From the NCBI GenBank assembly GCA_000827325.1, contig KN832873.1:634245-698244 (forward strand): DNA of 64,000 nucleotides, given 5' to 3'. A program made the translations under genes and the position numbers. Shown here in pieces: positions 10,910 to 24,110 of the stretch (position 1 is its first letter; each line of letters begins with the position of its first letter). Under the pieces are notes generated by a model. That model saw only the letters and a list, made by a program, of their open reading frames with translations, was not told the origin of the DNA and did not search any database. Origin of the DNA: Oidiodendron maius Zn. Lineage: Eukaryota; Ascomycota; Leotiomycetes; Myxotrichaceae.

Positions 10910-12586
10910 CTAGCCTCACATTAGCTCCTGCTGCCATCAGAACTCGACTGATTCGGGCACTAGCTGACATTTGAGGCAACTTCCGTTCCATGGAAATCAC
11001 CGTCTTCACCTAATGTGTCCATGTCTGGCAATACCGCCAAGCAGGCTGTCCGTTGGTCCGGGGGGGCCGCGGGGGTTGCCAATGGATAATTATTAGGGAA
11101 GTACTTCGTATGCTCGCTAAATTGAAATGATTGTAATTAAAATCTAGTTCAAGGGCAGGGAAGCCGGCCTGTTGGAAATCAAAAGACCAACCAGACCGAT
11201 CTTGTATCAGACCAGCGACGACACTGTCACCAAGCTGCCATTTTGAAGCAAAGAGTAGAGATAATGGCAAATGCCTTTTACCCGGGTCGCTAAGATAGGA
11301 TAGAGCAATGGAGATTTCCGAGGGGAGATGTCATCCGATACCCGCGGCCCAAACACTATGCCGGAAAATCGTTTACCGAGTCCCCGATCAATGCCCAACC
11401 ATTCCGGCAACTGCTCCGATTCCTAGACTGGAAATTATCGGCTTGCTGAGAGTGGCAACCCTAGCGCCAGACCTATAATGGCCCCTTGAATGGCTTAGGA
11501 GGTCCCTGGTCAGACACTCTAGCCCTGATCATGCGCACGCCCAGGCAGCTTCGAACGAGAGATTTGTGCCGTCCTCCATGCTCGGGCGTGCTTCATGCGG
11601 CGGTCAATCTGCAGCACGTCAAAAAAGGAGGCGCTCGGACCGCGTGGTAGACTTGACTTGTGCGGGTATACTTGCATTTAGAGTAGAGCATGTTTCCACC
11701 CGTTTCCATCGCCGCCCTTGTCTAACCCTGCTGGGGATGTGAGACAAAGCCAGACACGAGGAGCAAGGTTCTATAAGCCTATTGTATGCCCTGCTCCTGT
11801 CATCTAATCCATCATGCAAATCCCAGCCCAAAGCTAGGATTCTTCAGTAAAGGCGGAATCGTATCCATGGCTAGGTACCCCACCTTGTCCATTACCTTAG
11901 TGATTTACAAATTCGACCCCATAGTATCTATTGGCATGCGTACGAGGATCACCGGTCTTGCTGCCATCAGGTAGCATATCGGGAATGTGGTGTTAGGCTC
12001 TCTGTACTGCATCTTCTTGACATAATGAGAATCTAAAAGGCCGGCTTCCTAGGCAAACTTTGGCTGAATAGCTTCATGCCTTTTGCGACATGTAGGGAAA
12101 CCGTCTATATCCATCGGCTCCCAGATTTCCAAATAGAACCTTCCTCCTGTTTTATCCAACCCAAGTCCTTGCGTCTCAGGCAGCGCCATACCCCTCTGGC
12201 CTCTTATATGCGCGCTGTGTGGTTTCCTTCCTGCTCTCCAGACCTTCTCACTAACTGCGACCACACACTTCTCCTCCCCAAGTAACAGCAGTCAAAAAGG
12301 TGGCATCACAAAATAATTGTGCCGGGTGCAAGAAGGCACGACCGCACGAAGCCTGTCCCGACAAACATCTCCACTAGACCAGGCAGATGATAGTCTCAAG
12401 AAGCGTTGCTTACTTACATATATATTAGACTCAAGGCACTCGGGCTTTCTAGAACAAAAGTACGGTAATTCTGAGGCTAGTAAAACGAATCTGGAGACAT
12501 CGATTAGTCCGATCATCCCGAGATTAAGTGCACGGCTAGATATGGGGCCGTGGCTGCGGCCGGGGATGCTTCGGCTCTCCGATTGA
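10910..12586. other. Gene-poor spacer
   Basis: Only short, overlapping open frames on both strands. I see no domain, repeat or RNA gene. It separates the terpene cluster from a HET relic. Confidence 0.4.
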
Positions 12587-13197
12587 TCAGGGATGTATCA
12601 TAGATGGGCGGCTCCAGTGAAGTTGATACATAAATAGCGCGGAGATGAGGTATGGCGAAGATGTTTTAGAGCGAGGGTAAAGATTATTCCTGAGTTGAAC
12701 ATAGCCCGTCGTAAGTGATATAACTTTTCCATCATCAGGCGGGCCCCAGGCTAAAGACAGCGCCTCATAGTCTTGCTCCTTGTCGAGTGATACATGCTCC
12801 AATTTGCCTATGATAGTGCGTCGGACTCCCCTGGTAAGAGGACAAAAGTTCGTATAGTGTTACTGTCTGGGTCCAATAGCACATACTGGAAGTCAGATCG
12901 TAACCGGTCCTCAGTACGGCAGCGCACGCTTCTTATCTGGCCGAATATCTCTTCAGGAGACGCGTTCAAAGACTCTTTGAAAAACAGATTGGGTCTCTTT
13001 TTGGATAACAACCCTATGAATATGATGTGGTCCACTTTAGACACCATTACCTTGCTAAGTGGGCGTCTCCAGGTCTTCCTGGTCAAAAACCGGCATAAAT
13101 CTATACAATGAGCGGCTTGTAAAATCTTTTTTGGCACACGAGTAACAGAAAACCAGTCTATGAGGGGAAGCTGCAATGTGCCAGTGAGTAAGTGCAA
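12587..13197 (-). pseudogene. HET-domain protein fragment
   Basis: On the minus strand, two frames join to give the start of a heterokaryon-incompatibility (HET) domain. The first ends in LLPGESDALS. The second carries YEALSLAWGPPDDGKVISL and then VQLRNNLYP, which match the family's YEALSYxWG and NL motifs. A frameshift or stop near 12815 separates the frames, and the domain stops after about 70 residues with no catalytic-like C-terminal part. A cysteine-containing segment at 13055-13336 (CDSCDDE) lies upstream but in another frame. HET proteins trigger non-self cell death; this copy cannot be functional as it stands. Confidence 0.6.
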
Positions 13198-13336
13198 TCA
13201 CAGGAGGAATAAGAACAGAAGAGTTAAAACCACTGTACAGTTCATCATCGCAACTATCACAGCAGGCTTCTGCTTGTGAGAGACATCGCCAGAGGGGAAT
13301 CGTGGTAGTTATCGAATGAGTGGGCCTATCTAACAA

Positions 13337-14232
13337 TGATTTGGCTGATTTAGAGGAACTAGAGAGACTCTTTGCGACAATAAAGATGCAAAGTGTTATG
13401 AACTAGCGTAGGCAACCGCAAGGCAGTGGTGTGTTATATTGCTCTCTAAATTAGGACTACGGTACAGCCTTAGAATGTCACGCAAGTGCTCTGCGCCTCC
13501 TGCTCTCCATTCAACATCCATCTGCTTTGTTTCGTAGCTGAAACCCCCTTCTCTTAGTCATTGGTGGAATGGATGATCTGAGATTCCACTTGGTATTATA
13601 CAGGTAAGTATTGGGCCTAAAACCTACAGTTGGCGACGTAGGAACGGGAGACTAGTAGTCATACGAAGCTAATCTGGAGGCGTTCGTGCTGAAGTCAGTT
13701 GAGTACTTAGGTACCTCCGTATACTTTTCATGTCATGGCGTGCCAAGTGAGGAACAGTTTCTGAAACACAGCTAACCGTAATGGTGCTACTGTACTGTGT
13801 TTGTTGAAACTGTAGGTCAACTTAAAATTATAGAGTCTATTGGACTGAAGCCGGTTTTCGCATCTTACTGTACTTGGCATTCAACCCTAAATACTGAAAG
13901 GGGTCACTGATTATTAAGGGCTTCAGTGTAACACGGCCAGCGGCCAGCCCGAAACACAATTAGCGTGGTTATGTAAGGGATCAACTAAGTTAAGTTAGTT
14001 CCTCTTCCAATTATCGCCCAGCGCCGGGACTGGCCCTAACTTGGCCTTCAGCAACAAACGACCCAACTCGGCGCATTTAATAACCATTTCACCCCACCAG
14101 CGACGACCGAAGCTTCCACGCAGCCATGCGTACTTCGTGATTTCAGCACAGTCATCAATTCATGGACGCTCTTCTTCAATCCAGTCTCTTTCCAATCTGA
14201 CTGTCTCTGATTGCCCCGATGCGGAGGACAAC
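13337..14232. other. Upstream region of the histidine kinase
   Basis: No gene is recognised here. It would contain the promoter of the histidine kinase starting at 14233. Confidence 0.4.
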
Positions 14233-17200
14233 ATGGACTACTCCACCTCGCATCGCGAGAGAGAACTCTACCGGTCAGTACAATTTGTGTCCCGGATGCC
14301 TCGGAAAAGGTCCCCTCGTACGGTACGCATACGACTGACATGATCTCTATCGAGCAGATACTATCAGCCTGAAGAGCCTTCTATCGCTTCTCCCGACGCA
14401 GCTAAAGAAAACTCGCCACGATCCTCAGACGACCCGATCCTAACGGCATTCGCACAACTAGGTGCCCTGCGACTGAACGCGAAACGAGGCTTTATAACTC
14501 TGTCCACTATATCGAAGGAGTTCATTATCGCCGAGTCAGGACAGTCGCTATCACTACAACAGGACAATGATGAAAAGGATCGACTGTGGCACGGGGCAGG
14601 GCCTATGGAATCTTCCTGCCGCTCCCCAGGCCCAGTTTTGACTTCATTTTTCTGCGAATCTCCTCAAGAGACATACGTTTTCATCTCGGATCTCAGGGAA
14701 GATGACAGGTTCAAGGATATGCCCGTCGTAGTCGAAGAGCCCTTCGTCAGATCGCTGTCTGCCGTTCCGCTTCGGTCGCCGAAGACCGGGATAGCAATTG
14801 GAGTATATGGCGTAGCCGACAATAAGGTTCGAGAAGGACTAAATGAGGAGGAGATGCAATTTATGGGCGACATGGGGTTAACAGTCATGGACTATCTGGA
14901 GAATCGCCGCATAAAGAGCCAGCAGCACCGCGGAGAGAAGATGGTAAATGCTATGGGACTGTTTATCCAAGGGAAATCGACATTAAGGGAATCGTGGCAG
15001 GAACTCAGCCATCTGTCAAAGGGCCTTCAAAGGCGCGCCCTGAAAAACGTTCCGCTTGAGCACCTAGCAGACGCAGAATTTGGCGTGCAAGATCCCGTTG
15101 ATGACTTCACACAGACAAACCTAAATGGCTTGACCAATCGTCAGACGCTATCACGGTCTGCTTCCTCCTATACGAGTGTCGGCGACTATGGAGAAGAGCG
15201 GCCGATGCTGCTTCGAGAACAGAGCCTGACCTCCTCGACTGGCACGAGCAATATGTCCAGTACGATGTCCCAAGCGCCGCATGACCGTAAGGATTCAGAA
15301 ACCACAATCGCAGGTACGATAGACACCATTTCCGAGGAACATAACTCGGTGTCATTTGACCATCTAGATGACCAATACACCACGGCCAATGCATTACAGG
15401 GGGTGCAAGGCGCAGTGCCATCTCGGGATCTACGGGGTGTCTTTGCTCGAGCAAGTAACCTGATCCGGGAGGCTATTGGGGTCGAGGGCGTAGTTTATCT
15501 CGATGCCAGCGTGGCTTGCTTTAGTGGCGGTCCAGCTCGCACTGTCAAAGACAGCAGTGATGCCTTAAGTACCCTCAAATACGATTCTCTTCTCAATGAT
15601 AATGACGAGCACAAACGAAATGCTTCCCTCGAAGCCGGCGAAGAGTCATCGGAGCTTGCTAACTCTGCCAATGATACTGACAACGGCACGGAAAGATATT
15701 GCGAGGTCTTGGGCTTTAGCACTCGCCGTCGTTCCTCCCTCAGAGGACATCCGACGTCTCAGCTGCATCGCTCATTTCCCGAATCACTCCTCAGAAGGCT
15801 ACTCAAGCGGTACCCTCAAGGAAAGGTGTTTTATTATGATGAAGACGGACACATAATGACTGACTCGGACCCCAATACATCCTCGGGTTTGGAAACCGCA
15901 ATCGACTCTAAATCCCGCCCTGTAGCAGTCAAAGCCCGTCGGAAGGCACAGTCAAGAGCAGCAGAAGCCAAAGTAATTATAAAGGTCTTCCCTGGAGCCC
16001 GCAGCGTTCTCTGGTTCCCCCTCTGGGATGTTAACAGCGACCGGTGGTCCGTAGCTTCACTGATTTGGTCTACATCCCCCTCTCGAGCTCTTGACCCTGC
16101 TGAGGATTCAACGTATCTGGCTGCATTTGGCAATAGCATTATGGCCGAGGTGGCAAAACTCTCCGCCCAGGTATTAGCACGAATGAAAACCGACTTCATA
16201 TCAAGCATCTCGCACGAGCTTCGCTCGCCGCTCCACGGCGTTCTGGCCAGTGTTGAATTCTTACAGGAGACGGAGATGACAGAGATCCAAGCAGACATGG
16301 TTAGTAACATCCATGCCTCCGGTAAGGTGCTATTAGACACTATCAACCACGTCCTTGACTTTTCAAAAGTCAACCGGCGGTCGAGAAACAAAGGCCTTCT
16401 CTCAACGAAGGCTGCAAAACGCCTTAGGAAAAGCAAGAGGCGGCATGTTATCGATGATGTTCCAGCAGAAGAACTGGTGGATATATCTATACTGTCGGAG
16501 GAAGTAATTGAAAGCGTGTATGCTGGATTCAAGGTCACCAAACACGCCTTCGGGTCTCCTGCCGATCGGCACCTCTCAAAAACAGCAATGGACAACCCCG
16601 TGGCTGTCATTATGGATATTGCTCAGCGGCAATATACAGGTTTTGACGTCGACCCAGGCGCTTTAAGAAGAATTCTCATGAACCTCTTTAGCAACTCAAT
16701 GAAATACACTAAAACGGGTTTCATTATGATAACTATTGGGATTGAAGATGGCATTGCGCCTCGAAAAATGCAGCCGAGCTCCAACCTCATTTTCAAAATT
16801 TCCGATTCTGGGAAAGGCATTTCCCAGGAATACCTGAAGCATCGGCTCTTCAAACCCTTCGAGCAGGAAGACAGTCTGGCTAGTGGGGCAGGGCTTGGGC
16901 TTTCTATTATTAAACATATCATTCATGATTTAGGCGGTGAGATCAACTATGCATCGGAGGAAGGCACTGGCACTGAGGCCCAGGTGCGAATACCATTGAT
17001 TCGAATGCCGTTGGCGCAGCCAAATCCAGCCCGAAATAGGCCTTCTGACATTATCACGGAGGTTAAGGGTATGACTGAGGGGCTCAAATTCAGCCTAGAA
17101 GGCTTCGAACACTATCCAGATATATCGGAGCCGCCCACTGGAATACTTACAGCTGATATTCAGGCTGTCTTGTTGCTCAAGGGCACAACGAAGCAGACGT

Positions 17201-18270
17201 TAATTGATTGGTTTGGGATGCAAGCTAGTACGATAAACTCGCCGGTTGAAGCCTCTAACGTTGATGTTGTCGTTGTCATGGAGCGTGAGATGCGCAACAG
17301 GGCGCTGAATGAGATCCTAGAACCATATTCTCGCAATAGGGAAATTGGCAGGAAAAAGCCCACTTGTATTGTGCTCTGCAGTTGTTACCACCCGACTGTG
17401 AAGACCGAGCCCCATGGAATCTTCAATATCTTCCATATCCAACAACCGTACGCATTCAGACTAACAATATCAGCATAGTGCCCGCTAACATTTAATAGAT
17501 GTGGACCTCACAAAATAGCCAAGATGCTGCACAAAGTCCTGAGTCAAGAAAAAGAAACTATCAAACCGTCGACGTTCAATGATATCATCCTACCCACGAT
17601 AAGCAAGGCTGACCACACGGCCAGGATTTCGCCAATGATCTTCCCCCCGGCGCCAACACTGGAGCATTCGGCATCCCCGGTGCAGAAAGTAGACTTGGTG
17701 TCTTCATCTCCATCGGGCGCAGAAGAACCAACAGCTACAGTCGCGAAGCTCGGGGTGGGTTTGAAAAGTCTAGAAATTAACAAATCAGAAACAGACGCTT
17801 TGCGCGCTCTGTTAGTAGAGGATAATGAAATCAACCTCAGACTACTGATCGCTTGTATGCAGAAGCTTAAGCTGTCGCACTTGGCAGCTACCAATGGACT
17901 TGAAGCGCTGGAGACTTATAAAAGCAACAGGGGGCAATTTGATGTCGTATTTATGGGTTCGTAACCTTCTTTCCTCTAGAACAAGATCGCATGCTCACTT
18001 CTACCTTCCATCACATTAGATATCTCTATGCCCGTAATGTCTGGAATCGAGAGCACAAACCATATTCGACAATTCGAGCGCGAGCATGGTCTGCCACCGG
18101 TGGCACTCATCGCTCTCACCGGGGCGGCTAATCCAGACACAAGGCAAGCGGCGTTTAATAGTGGAGTCGATATGTTCTTGACGAAACCGGTGCCGATGCA
18201 AACGCTCAGGGTTATATTAGATAATTTGAAGAAGAATGGCAGGCTCTCGCTAATAGCGGCTGATCCTTGA
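14233..18270 (+). CDS. Hybrid sensor histidine kinase (GAF-HisKA-HATPase-REC)
   Basis: Four exons: 14233-14273, 14358-17447, 17499-17956, 18020-18270; 1279 aa. The N terminus (DPILTAFAQLGALRLNAKRG) leads into a GAF-like region (about 40-230) of the kind found in fungal cytosolic hybrid kinases; no membrane segment is seen. The phospho-acceptor H-box is ISHELRSPLHG (about residue 635). The ATPase boxes are all present: N-box NLFSNSMKYT, G1 DSGKGIS, F-box FKPFEQED, G2 GAGLGLSI. The C-terminal receiver has the acidic pair VEDNEIN, the acceptor Asp in FMDISMPVMSG (formed across the last intron) and the Lys in FLTKPV. The protein should autophosphorylate on His and pass phosphate to its own receiver, then to an HPt protein. 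Signal and target are unknown. The REC exon joint uses a gttcgt donor. Confidence 0.93.
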
Positions 18271-19569
18271 TCGGCTGGTACTGTATTCAAGGTTGAGCCC
18301 ACGGGAAAATACTCCTGTATAAATTAATAAGCTAAGGCAAGAACTTCTGAATAATCGCTGTTTTGGTTGTAAAATACTACCTAGTCGTTGCTATGGTGAT
18401 AAAGCTAGAACATATGTTTTAAACCTAATTGGCTTTGAGATATTTGACGCATTTACGTCTCAGATTGAGATAATGCACTTATTATACGCTGCGACGACAT
18501 TCTTTATCCTCTGTTATTAGACTACTTTTCTTAAACACGAGCCACTCTCCAATACAGTAAATAATGCGCGTGCTTACGCTCCGTCCAGCCCAGGGTCTCA
18601 GGAGCTAATTTCTATCGTCAAAGAACGAGCACTTTTCCAGATATGGACCCCCCCCTGAAACCTCCTACGATAAAACCCAGGAGACCACCGCTACCAATCA
18701 TGTTGATTGGAATGAGTCTGCGGGCATAGGCACGGTTTCCGGTCCACTAGTCTAATTGCTGTAACTTCTCACACCATAGGAACTGACAGATGTTGACACC
18801 TTCCCGAACTCGTCACTCTGAACCGTGTAGCAGATGCGGCCCCTAAGACTGGCTTCGACGGCTCCGCTAACAGCGGCAGCTACTGGCCCAACGTGAAGCC
18901 ACACTGAGTCCGGGTGCTCACTTCCGAACGCCTCCGTAGATCCGGCTGAGACCCAGGCGCCCCAAAAGGATCTCAAACCCCATAGTAATGATACGAGTGG
19001 AAAGTTTATTGGTCGAGCGCGCAGTGCCGAGCGCGGAGGCTAAGCACTAAACTAAATCCGGTGTTCTCGGGCCTTTTCACTGAACACAAAAATGAGATTA
19101 CAGTAGCATTTATTGGGGATTATTTGTTAGGGATTATGTACGTAAACAACGTCGGATAGCGGCAATTAAGAGAGATAAGATGGATTTTCTATACGAGTGC
19201 TGTAGAAGCGACATGTTGGTGGTCGCGCGTGACGTTGCATGACAGGATCCGCAGTGAGATCTGCACCAACATGGCACGGAGAGGAGGACTGGCTCCACAT
19301 GAGACATGAAATGCAACCATACATATGCTATCTGGTGTGCAAGTGCTACGAAACATCTCCGCTCCCAGGGTTTGATCCAACCATACATGACAGGCGTGAA
19401 GGGCTCGAGAAACGTTCTCTCTATGTAGTATAAAAAGGTATTAGCGCGTATGGAGCTTACTTAGAATATAACCCATGTGCACCCCGTACTTTGACTTTTA
19501 TCGAACCTCACACCTCGAGCCTCGCACATCTCCAACCTCTAGGCGGGACAGGATATTCAATAATCCAAA
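18271..19569. promoter_or_regulatory. Spacer with TATA-like box upstream of the UNC93-like gene
   Basis: No gene is recognised in this 1.3-kb stretch. A TATA-like box (tataaaaagg) lies at 19429-19438, about 130 bp before the ATG at 19570, followed by a CT/AC-rich leader typical of expressed fungal genes. Confidence 0.4.
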
Positions 19570-21312
19570 ATGTCTGAGAAGGAAGAATCGGCGCCCCAAC
19601 TGGCGCCGCCTGCCGAGACTGACGCCACCAAGTCCGTGGACGACCCTGCCTCCGTCGATGTGCCCGCCACTGATGATTTCCTGCCTTCAGGATGGAAGTA
19701 CAAACAACGCCGCATCTTCGGCTTCAATATCCCCTGGTATGCTTCGCCGAAGATCCAGCTGGGAATGGTCGCTTTCGTGTGCTTCATGTGCCCTGGAATG
19801 TTCAACGCTCTCGGTGGCCTGGGAGGAGGGGGAAAGACTGATCCGACACTAGCCGACAATATGGTGAGTGGAAACTAGGCTTGGGAGTTTAGGATGTTCC
19901 TGCTAATCATCTGCACTTATAGAACACTGCTCTTTACAGCGCTTTTGCGGTCTTCGGCTTCTTCGGTGGCACTTTCGTGAATAAGCTCGGTGTAAAATGG
20001 ACGCTCGCATTTGGAGGCGTTGGATACTGCATTTATGCCATCAGCTTGTTGGTGTCAGTTCATGCTAGCGTTGCAGGCTTTAACCTCTTTGCCGGTACTT
20101 GGCTTGGTATCTGTGCCGGTCTTCTTTGGACTGCGCAGGGTACGATTATGATCTCGTATCCCAACGAGAATCAAAAGGGACGGTACTTTGCCTGGTTCTG
20201 GGGAATATTTAACATGGGAGCCGTTATCGGCAGTTTGGTATGTTTTGCTTCCTGTTCTAGCTCTTTTGACCTCGTGGATCTGGGCGGCATATTTGCTTTC
20301 GTGATCAATTGCGTCTAACTTTCTATCCAGATCCCCCTCGGCCAAAATATTCATGTTACATCCAATAGCACTGTCTCTGACGGTACCTACATCGCCTTCA
20401 TAATTCTAATGTTTATCGGAGCTGTTCTTGCTCTTTTGCTCTGCAATGCCTCCGATATTATTCGACCAGACGGTACTCGAGTTATCTTGATGAAAAGCCC
20501 GAGTTGGCAGAGTGAACTGATCGGGCTTTACGAAACCATCAAATTCGAGCCTTTTGTTATTCTGCTCTTCCCGATGTTCTTCTCATCTAACTGGTTCTAC
20601 GTCTACCAGCAAAATTCTATAAATGGCGCCCATTTTGACACGCGAACTAAAGCCCTTAATAGTCTATTATACTACCTTGCTCAGATCGTCGCTGCTGTGA
20701 TATGGGGGTATTGTCTTGATATCGAAGGGGTTCGTCGCTCTGTTCGAGCTAAGGCTGCCCTGGGAGTTCTCTTTGTCCTCACCATGGTTATCTGGGGTGG
20801 CGGATATGCTTATGAGAAGGGATATACCCGCGACACTGTGAATCCTAAGCTAAACCCCAGTTTCGTGCCGACCGATTGGAAGACAGATGGTTACGTTGGG
20901 GTTATGTTCCTGTATATCTTCTACGGCCTGTACGATGCTGCTTGGCAAGCTACTGTCTACTGGTATGGCTCCGGTATTTCCCCCCTTCTGACCAAGTCCT
21001 AATTCATCAAACAGGTTCATGGGCGCTCTTTCTAACTCTGGTCGCCGATCTGCAAACTACGTCGGTTTCTATAAAGGCATCCAATCAGCTGGGGCTGCTG
21101 TGGTAAACAATCTCGACGCTCGCAAATTGTCCTACAAGAAGGAATTCATTAGCAACTGGGTCCTCCTCAGTATCTCTCTTGTGGTTGCTGCGCCGGTTAT
21201 TTTCCTGAAGATTCGCGATCACGTTGCGATCGAGGACGATCTTGCTGGAACTGACGAGACCATTGCTGATGTTCTCCCTCAAGGCCATCCGGAGAAGGAG
21301 GGCACTGTATGA
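19570..21312 (+). CDS. UNC93-like (DUF895) major facilitator membrane protein
   Basis: Four exons: 19570-19863, 19923-20237, 20331-20962, 21015-21312; 1539 nt including the stop, 512 aa. After a charged cytosolic N terminus (about 60 aa) there are roughly eleven to twelve hydrophobic segments. Typical family blocks are WYASPKIQLGMVAFVCFMCP, GMFNALGGLGGGG, the NEN(Q)KG-x-YFAWFWGIFNMGA segment and, near the end, GALSNSGRRSANYVGFYKGI. These are characteristic of the fungal UNC93-like branch of the MFS fold, plasma-membrane or vacuolar proteins of largely unknown substrate. The last intron is short (52 bp) and restores the frame exactly. There is no evidence that it belongs to the terpene cluster, from which it is 9 kb away. 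Confidence 0.9.
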
Positions 21313-21793
21313 AGGCGAGATCGTTGATTTTTCCTAGCTGGAATGAATGCGTTCAATTAATGTAGAGCTTCTGCGGAAGGTTAAGTCTAAAAGTGAATTC
21401 TCTAGACGCATGAATGGCATTCTAGACCTCTTTCACTTAGATATTATCTATATAAAGGCTAGTGAGGAGAATTAGGTCATTCAAGCTAGATAATATTTCA
21501 TAGATAAGAAGCAAGAAACTAATTTCAACTCGACATCGCCGTGTTCAGACCGCTTCCCCCATCTTACAATGGGTCTCCAAACACCATTCGTGCTCCACAA
21601 ATGACCACATACGGGGGAATGCATTCATACAAAGCGTAAATTACCTAGTAGATGATCGTCGGGATTCATCCAAAGTTGGCCAAATCTCGACCTTAATATA
21701 CGGAAAGGGACATTTATAAATAGCCCGCCAACACTAAGGTTGTCATATGCGACGTCCCTGACTTATCCAAACTAGGAGTAGCCTTCACAGATT

Positions 21794-22342
21794 ATGGCCG
21801 CATCGATGTATTCTCTAGATATTACACCTCTGTGCGCCAACTTTCATTCATATAGTTCTCTGGAGCATATATTCTATAATACCAAACCGCCTTTGCATTT
21901 ATCACGAGAAAAATACTGCTTCTTCGGACCTCTGGTTGGCCGCAGTATTCAGATACGTGTTATAGCTAAGCCAATAGCAGATCGCATGTCCTGGACCCTC
22001 GGGAACACGGCCGAAGAGGGGTCACAAACATGTGATCTCTATTCCCCACCAGGACATGGAGTAGATTGTGAACCTCTTGATGGACCCCATATAAATCTAA
22101 CTGTAATTAAGTGTCCTGTAAAACTCTATCATCTGGGTAACTGCGGGTCGATGGCATACATAAGTCCACCGCCCATCGCTCACGATGTTCAGATCTCACA
22201 AGATCCGAGTTTCAAGCTCGCCCGGCGGGCTGCTAATTATCATTCAGACCATCATTACCGTGGCGTTTATCCTCGCATCCTCACCCTATTGTCTGGAATT
22301 TCATCAACCTCTCTCACGAGGTCTGCAATACTGACCGTATAG
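21794..22342 (+). CDS. Uncharacterised open frame
   Basis: A 182-codon ATG-initiated frame without introns. The translation has several Cys and Pro residues but no signal peptide, membrane segment or motif I recognise. Codon use is not clearly gene-like and it may be chance. It sits between the UNC93-like transporter and the small membrane protein at 22496. Confidence 0.2.
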   Translation: MAASMYSLDITPLCANFHSYSSLEHIFYNTKPPLHLSREKYCFFGPLVGRSIQIRVIAKPIADRMSWTLGNTAEEGSQTCDLYSPPGHGVDCEPLDGPHINLTVIKCPVKLYHLGNCGSMAYISPPPIAHDVQISQDPSFKLARRAANYHSDHHYRGVYPRILTLLSGISSTSLTRSAILTV

Positions 22343-22495
22343 TGTTGCCCAGAGATCAAAGGCTCGCGGCCCGGATAGCTTACAACCTAATCGTTCGATA
22401 CCTCGTCTTTAAACCACGCTCTCGTCAACGCTAGCTCTATTTCCCTCCTCATCCTAGACTGGTGTGAAACTCACTACCTCTCCATTTGCTCTGGC

Positions 22496-23032
22496 ATGTG
22501 GAACGCGCACACCGCCAGTGCTAGCAAGAATCAAAGCACTGCTACTTGTACATCTCAGAGAGTGGGGTACACTTTCTCGCTGGCCCAGATTCTGGCCAAC
22601 GATGCAGCACAGCATACGCTAGTAGACTCGGAGTCGTCGTTTGGCAAGCTCACCACCAGAGTTCTGCTTATCTTGCCTATCAACAGTATTATATTCACGG
22701 GTTTGTCATTGCTTCTGGTCCTCTACGGTGCAACCGCCACTATTGTTATGCCTAAACCCCCTTTCAACATCCTCCGTATCGCTTTCCTGGCAATTGTTGC
22801 CGCGGCACACTTGTTTACTATCTCATCGGCGAAGATCACTGTGCTAGCTAAAGAGGTTGGGAGAACTATAGGCGTAGATGAGGGGGTGCAAATCCGGGCC
22901 TGGGAAGATAAGGGCTTTTACCTGTTTACCTGGTTAAGTACAGCTTTGATTTGGGTAGTCATGGGGCTTGGTATTGTAGTTGGGTTTATGTTCACTCGTG
23001 TACAGATGTGGCATGAGAAGAATATTGCATGA
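22496..23032 (+). CDS. Small three-helix membrane protein of unknown function
   Basis: Single-exon frame of 178 aa starting at an ATG. The first 50 residues are polar with several Ser, Thr and Asn. Three hydrophobic segments follow: about residues 55-82 (beginning RVLLILPINSIIF), about 88-112 (NILRIAFLAIVAAAHLF), and about 145-170 (WLSTALIWVVMGLGIVVGF). The short loop between helices 2 and 3 is charged. The layout resembles small fungal membrane proteins of the SUR7/PalI kind, but I see no diagnostic motif, so no function is assigned. The N-terminal part could also be spliced differently. Confidence 0.55.
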   Translation: MWNAHTASASKNQSTATCTSQRVGYTFSLAQILANDAAQHTLVDSESSFGKLTTRVLLILPINSIIFTGLSLLLVLYGATATIVMPKPPFNILRIAFLAIVAAAHLFTISSAKITVLAKEVGRTIGVDEGVQIRAWEDKGFYLFTWLSTALIWVVMGLGIVVGFMFTRVQMWHEKNIA

Positions 23033-23689
23033 CAATTTCTGATTTGACTTTCTTATATGCTAATAATGTGCTTTCTCTGAGTATAATGTTATTATTACAG
23101 TGTGGTTTTGGAAGTATTTACAAACCTATTCTCGAGGGGCGTAAGGACTAAGTGTTAGGAAGGGGAAGTTAACCTAGCCATGGTCGACGGGAAGGGAAAG
23201 CGCTGATGGATTTATACCCAAGGTCTGCCCGAAGGCAGCGCGCTGCCGACCGCTTATGGCAGCGCTGGTCGCGCAGGTCACTTGGCTTAGGTTCAGTGGG
23301 TGAAGCGGGTGATTGGGTGAAGCGGGCGAAGAATGAATAGCTCCGCGGCCGTGCCTTAGTGGGAACTATAACCTGCTTAACATCCTGAGAATCACCCAAG
23401 AGCCCCATCAACACCATTGTTTTTCGATACTGTCGTTTCTTCCACTCTATCATTTTTGATCGTATTGTTATCAGTGGATCGACTATACGCGTCGATATTA
23501 GAGAAAAGGCAGCTTGGAAGGAGGGTTAGAGAGAATTGGATACGGCGTAATACTAGATTAGAGTTTGAGAGATTATAGCCAGAGAGGGGGTTAAAAGTAA
23601 AAACTAAAAAGGTCTTTAGTGGCATGGCATTCTCGAATGGCTGATTTACTGGCTTCTTGAGGAGAAAGCAGCTTAGTCTACGCCAGCTG
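23033..23689. other. Spacer with short imperfect direct repeats
   Basis: Overlapping minus-strand frames at 23169-23625 show no domain. Near 23295-23335 there is a short direct repeat (gtgaagcggg followed by a second copy 15-20 bp later). No gene is assigned. Confidence 0.35.
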
Positions 23690-24110
23690 ACTAAAAGAGC
23701 ATAGGTTGTACCAGGAGACTATAAGGATAAGATCACTTCCTGGCTACATTTAATCGACGTTCTCAAGCTGAGCTCAACCTTGAGCTCTTAGAGATTGCCA
23801 ATATAGATCAAACTCCAATATCCTTTGAGTTCCTTGACAATAAGACATACGACACTATCAGGACAGTATTTGTTAAACAAACTTGCTGGGGATGGGATTG
23901 GCGGCAGGCTACGCTTCAGATCCTAAGTCCATGTGGCTAGAGGGAGAAGAGAACTCTAAGGGCTAGATAGACAATATAACTCTATTCCTAGGCTTAAAAT
24001 GACTAGCCAAATGAGCCGAGTCATTAGTCCTAAAGAGGAAAGGTTGTTGTGATCTAGCTATGTGCTGTTGGGATTTAGCTGGTCCCTAGGAATAGAATAG
24101 TTCCAGAACC
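23690..24110 (+). pseudogene. Pogo/CENP-B-like (DDE_1) transposase relic
   Basis: In the plus strand, the frame around 23770-23940 reads ELLEIANIDQTPISFEFLDN and then KTYDTIRTVFVKQT and WGWDWRQATLQ. This matches the first catalytic-Asp block of fungal pogo/Jerky-type transposases (NxDQTPxxFE...KTxxxxGxDKRQATL). Stops interrupt on both sides, the DNA-binding N terminus and the later catalytic residues are missing, and the G-K-TV part is changed. An 8-bp stem (cctcgcgc / gcgcgagg) lies just beyond, around 24112-24148; I cannot say whether it belongs to the element. Dead transposon remnant. Confidence 0.6.
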
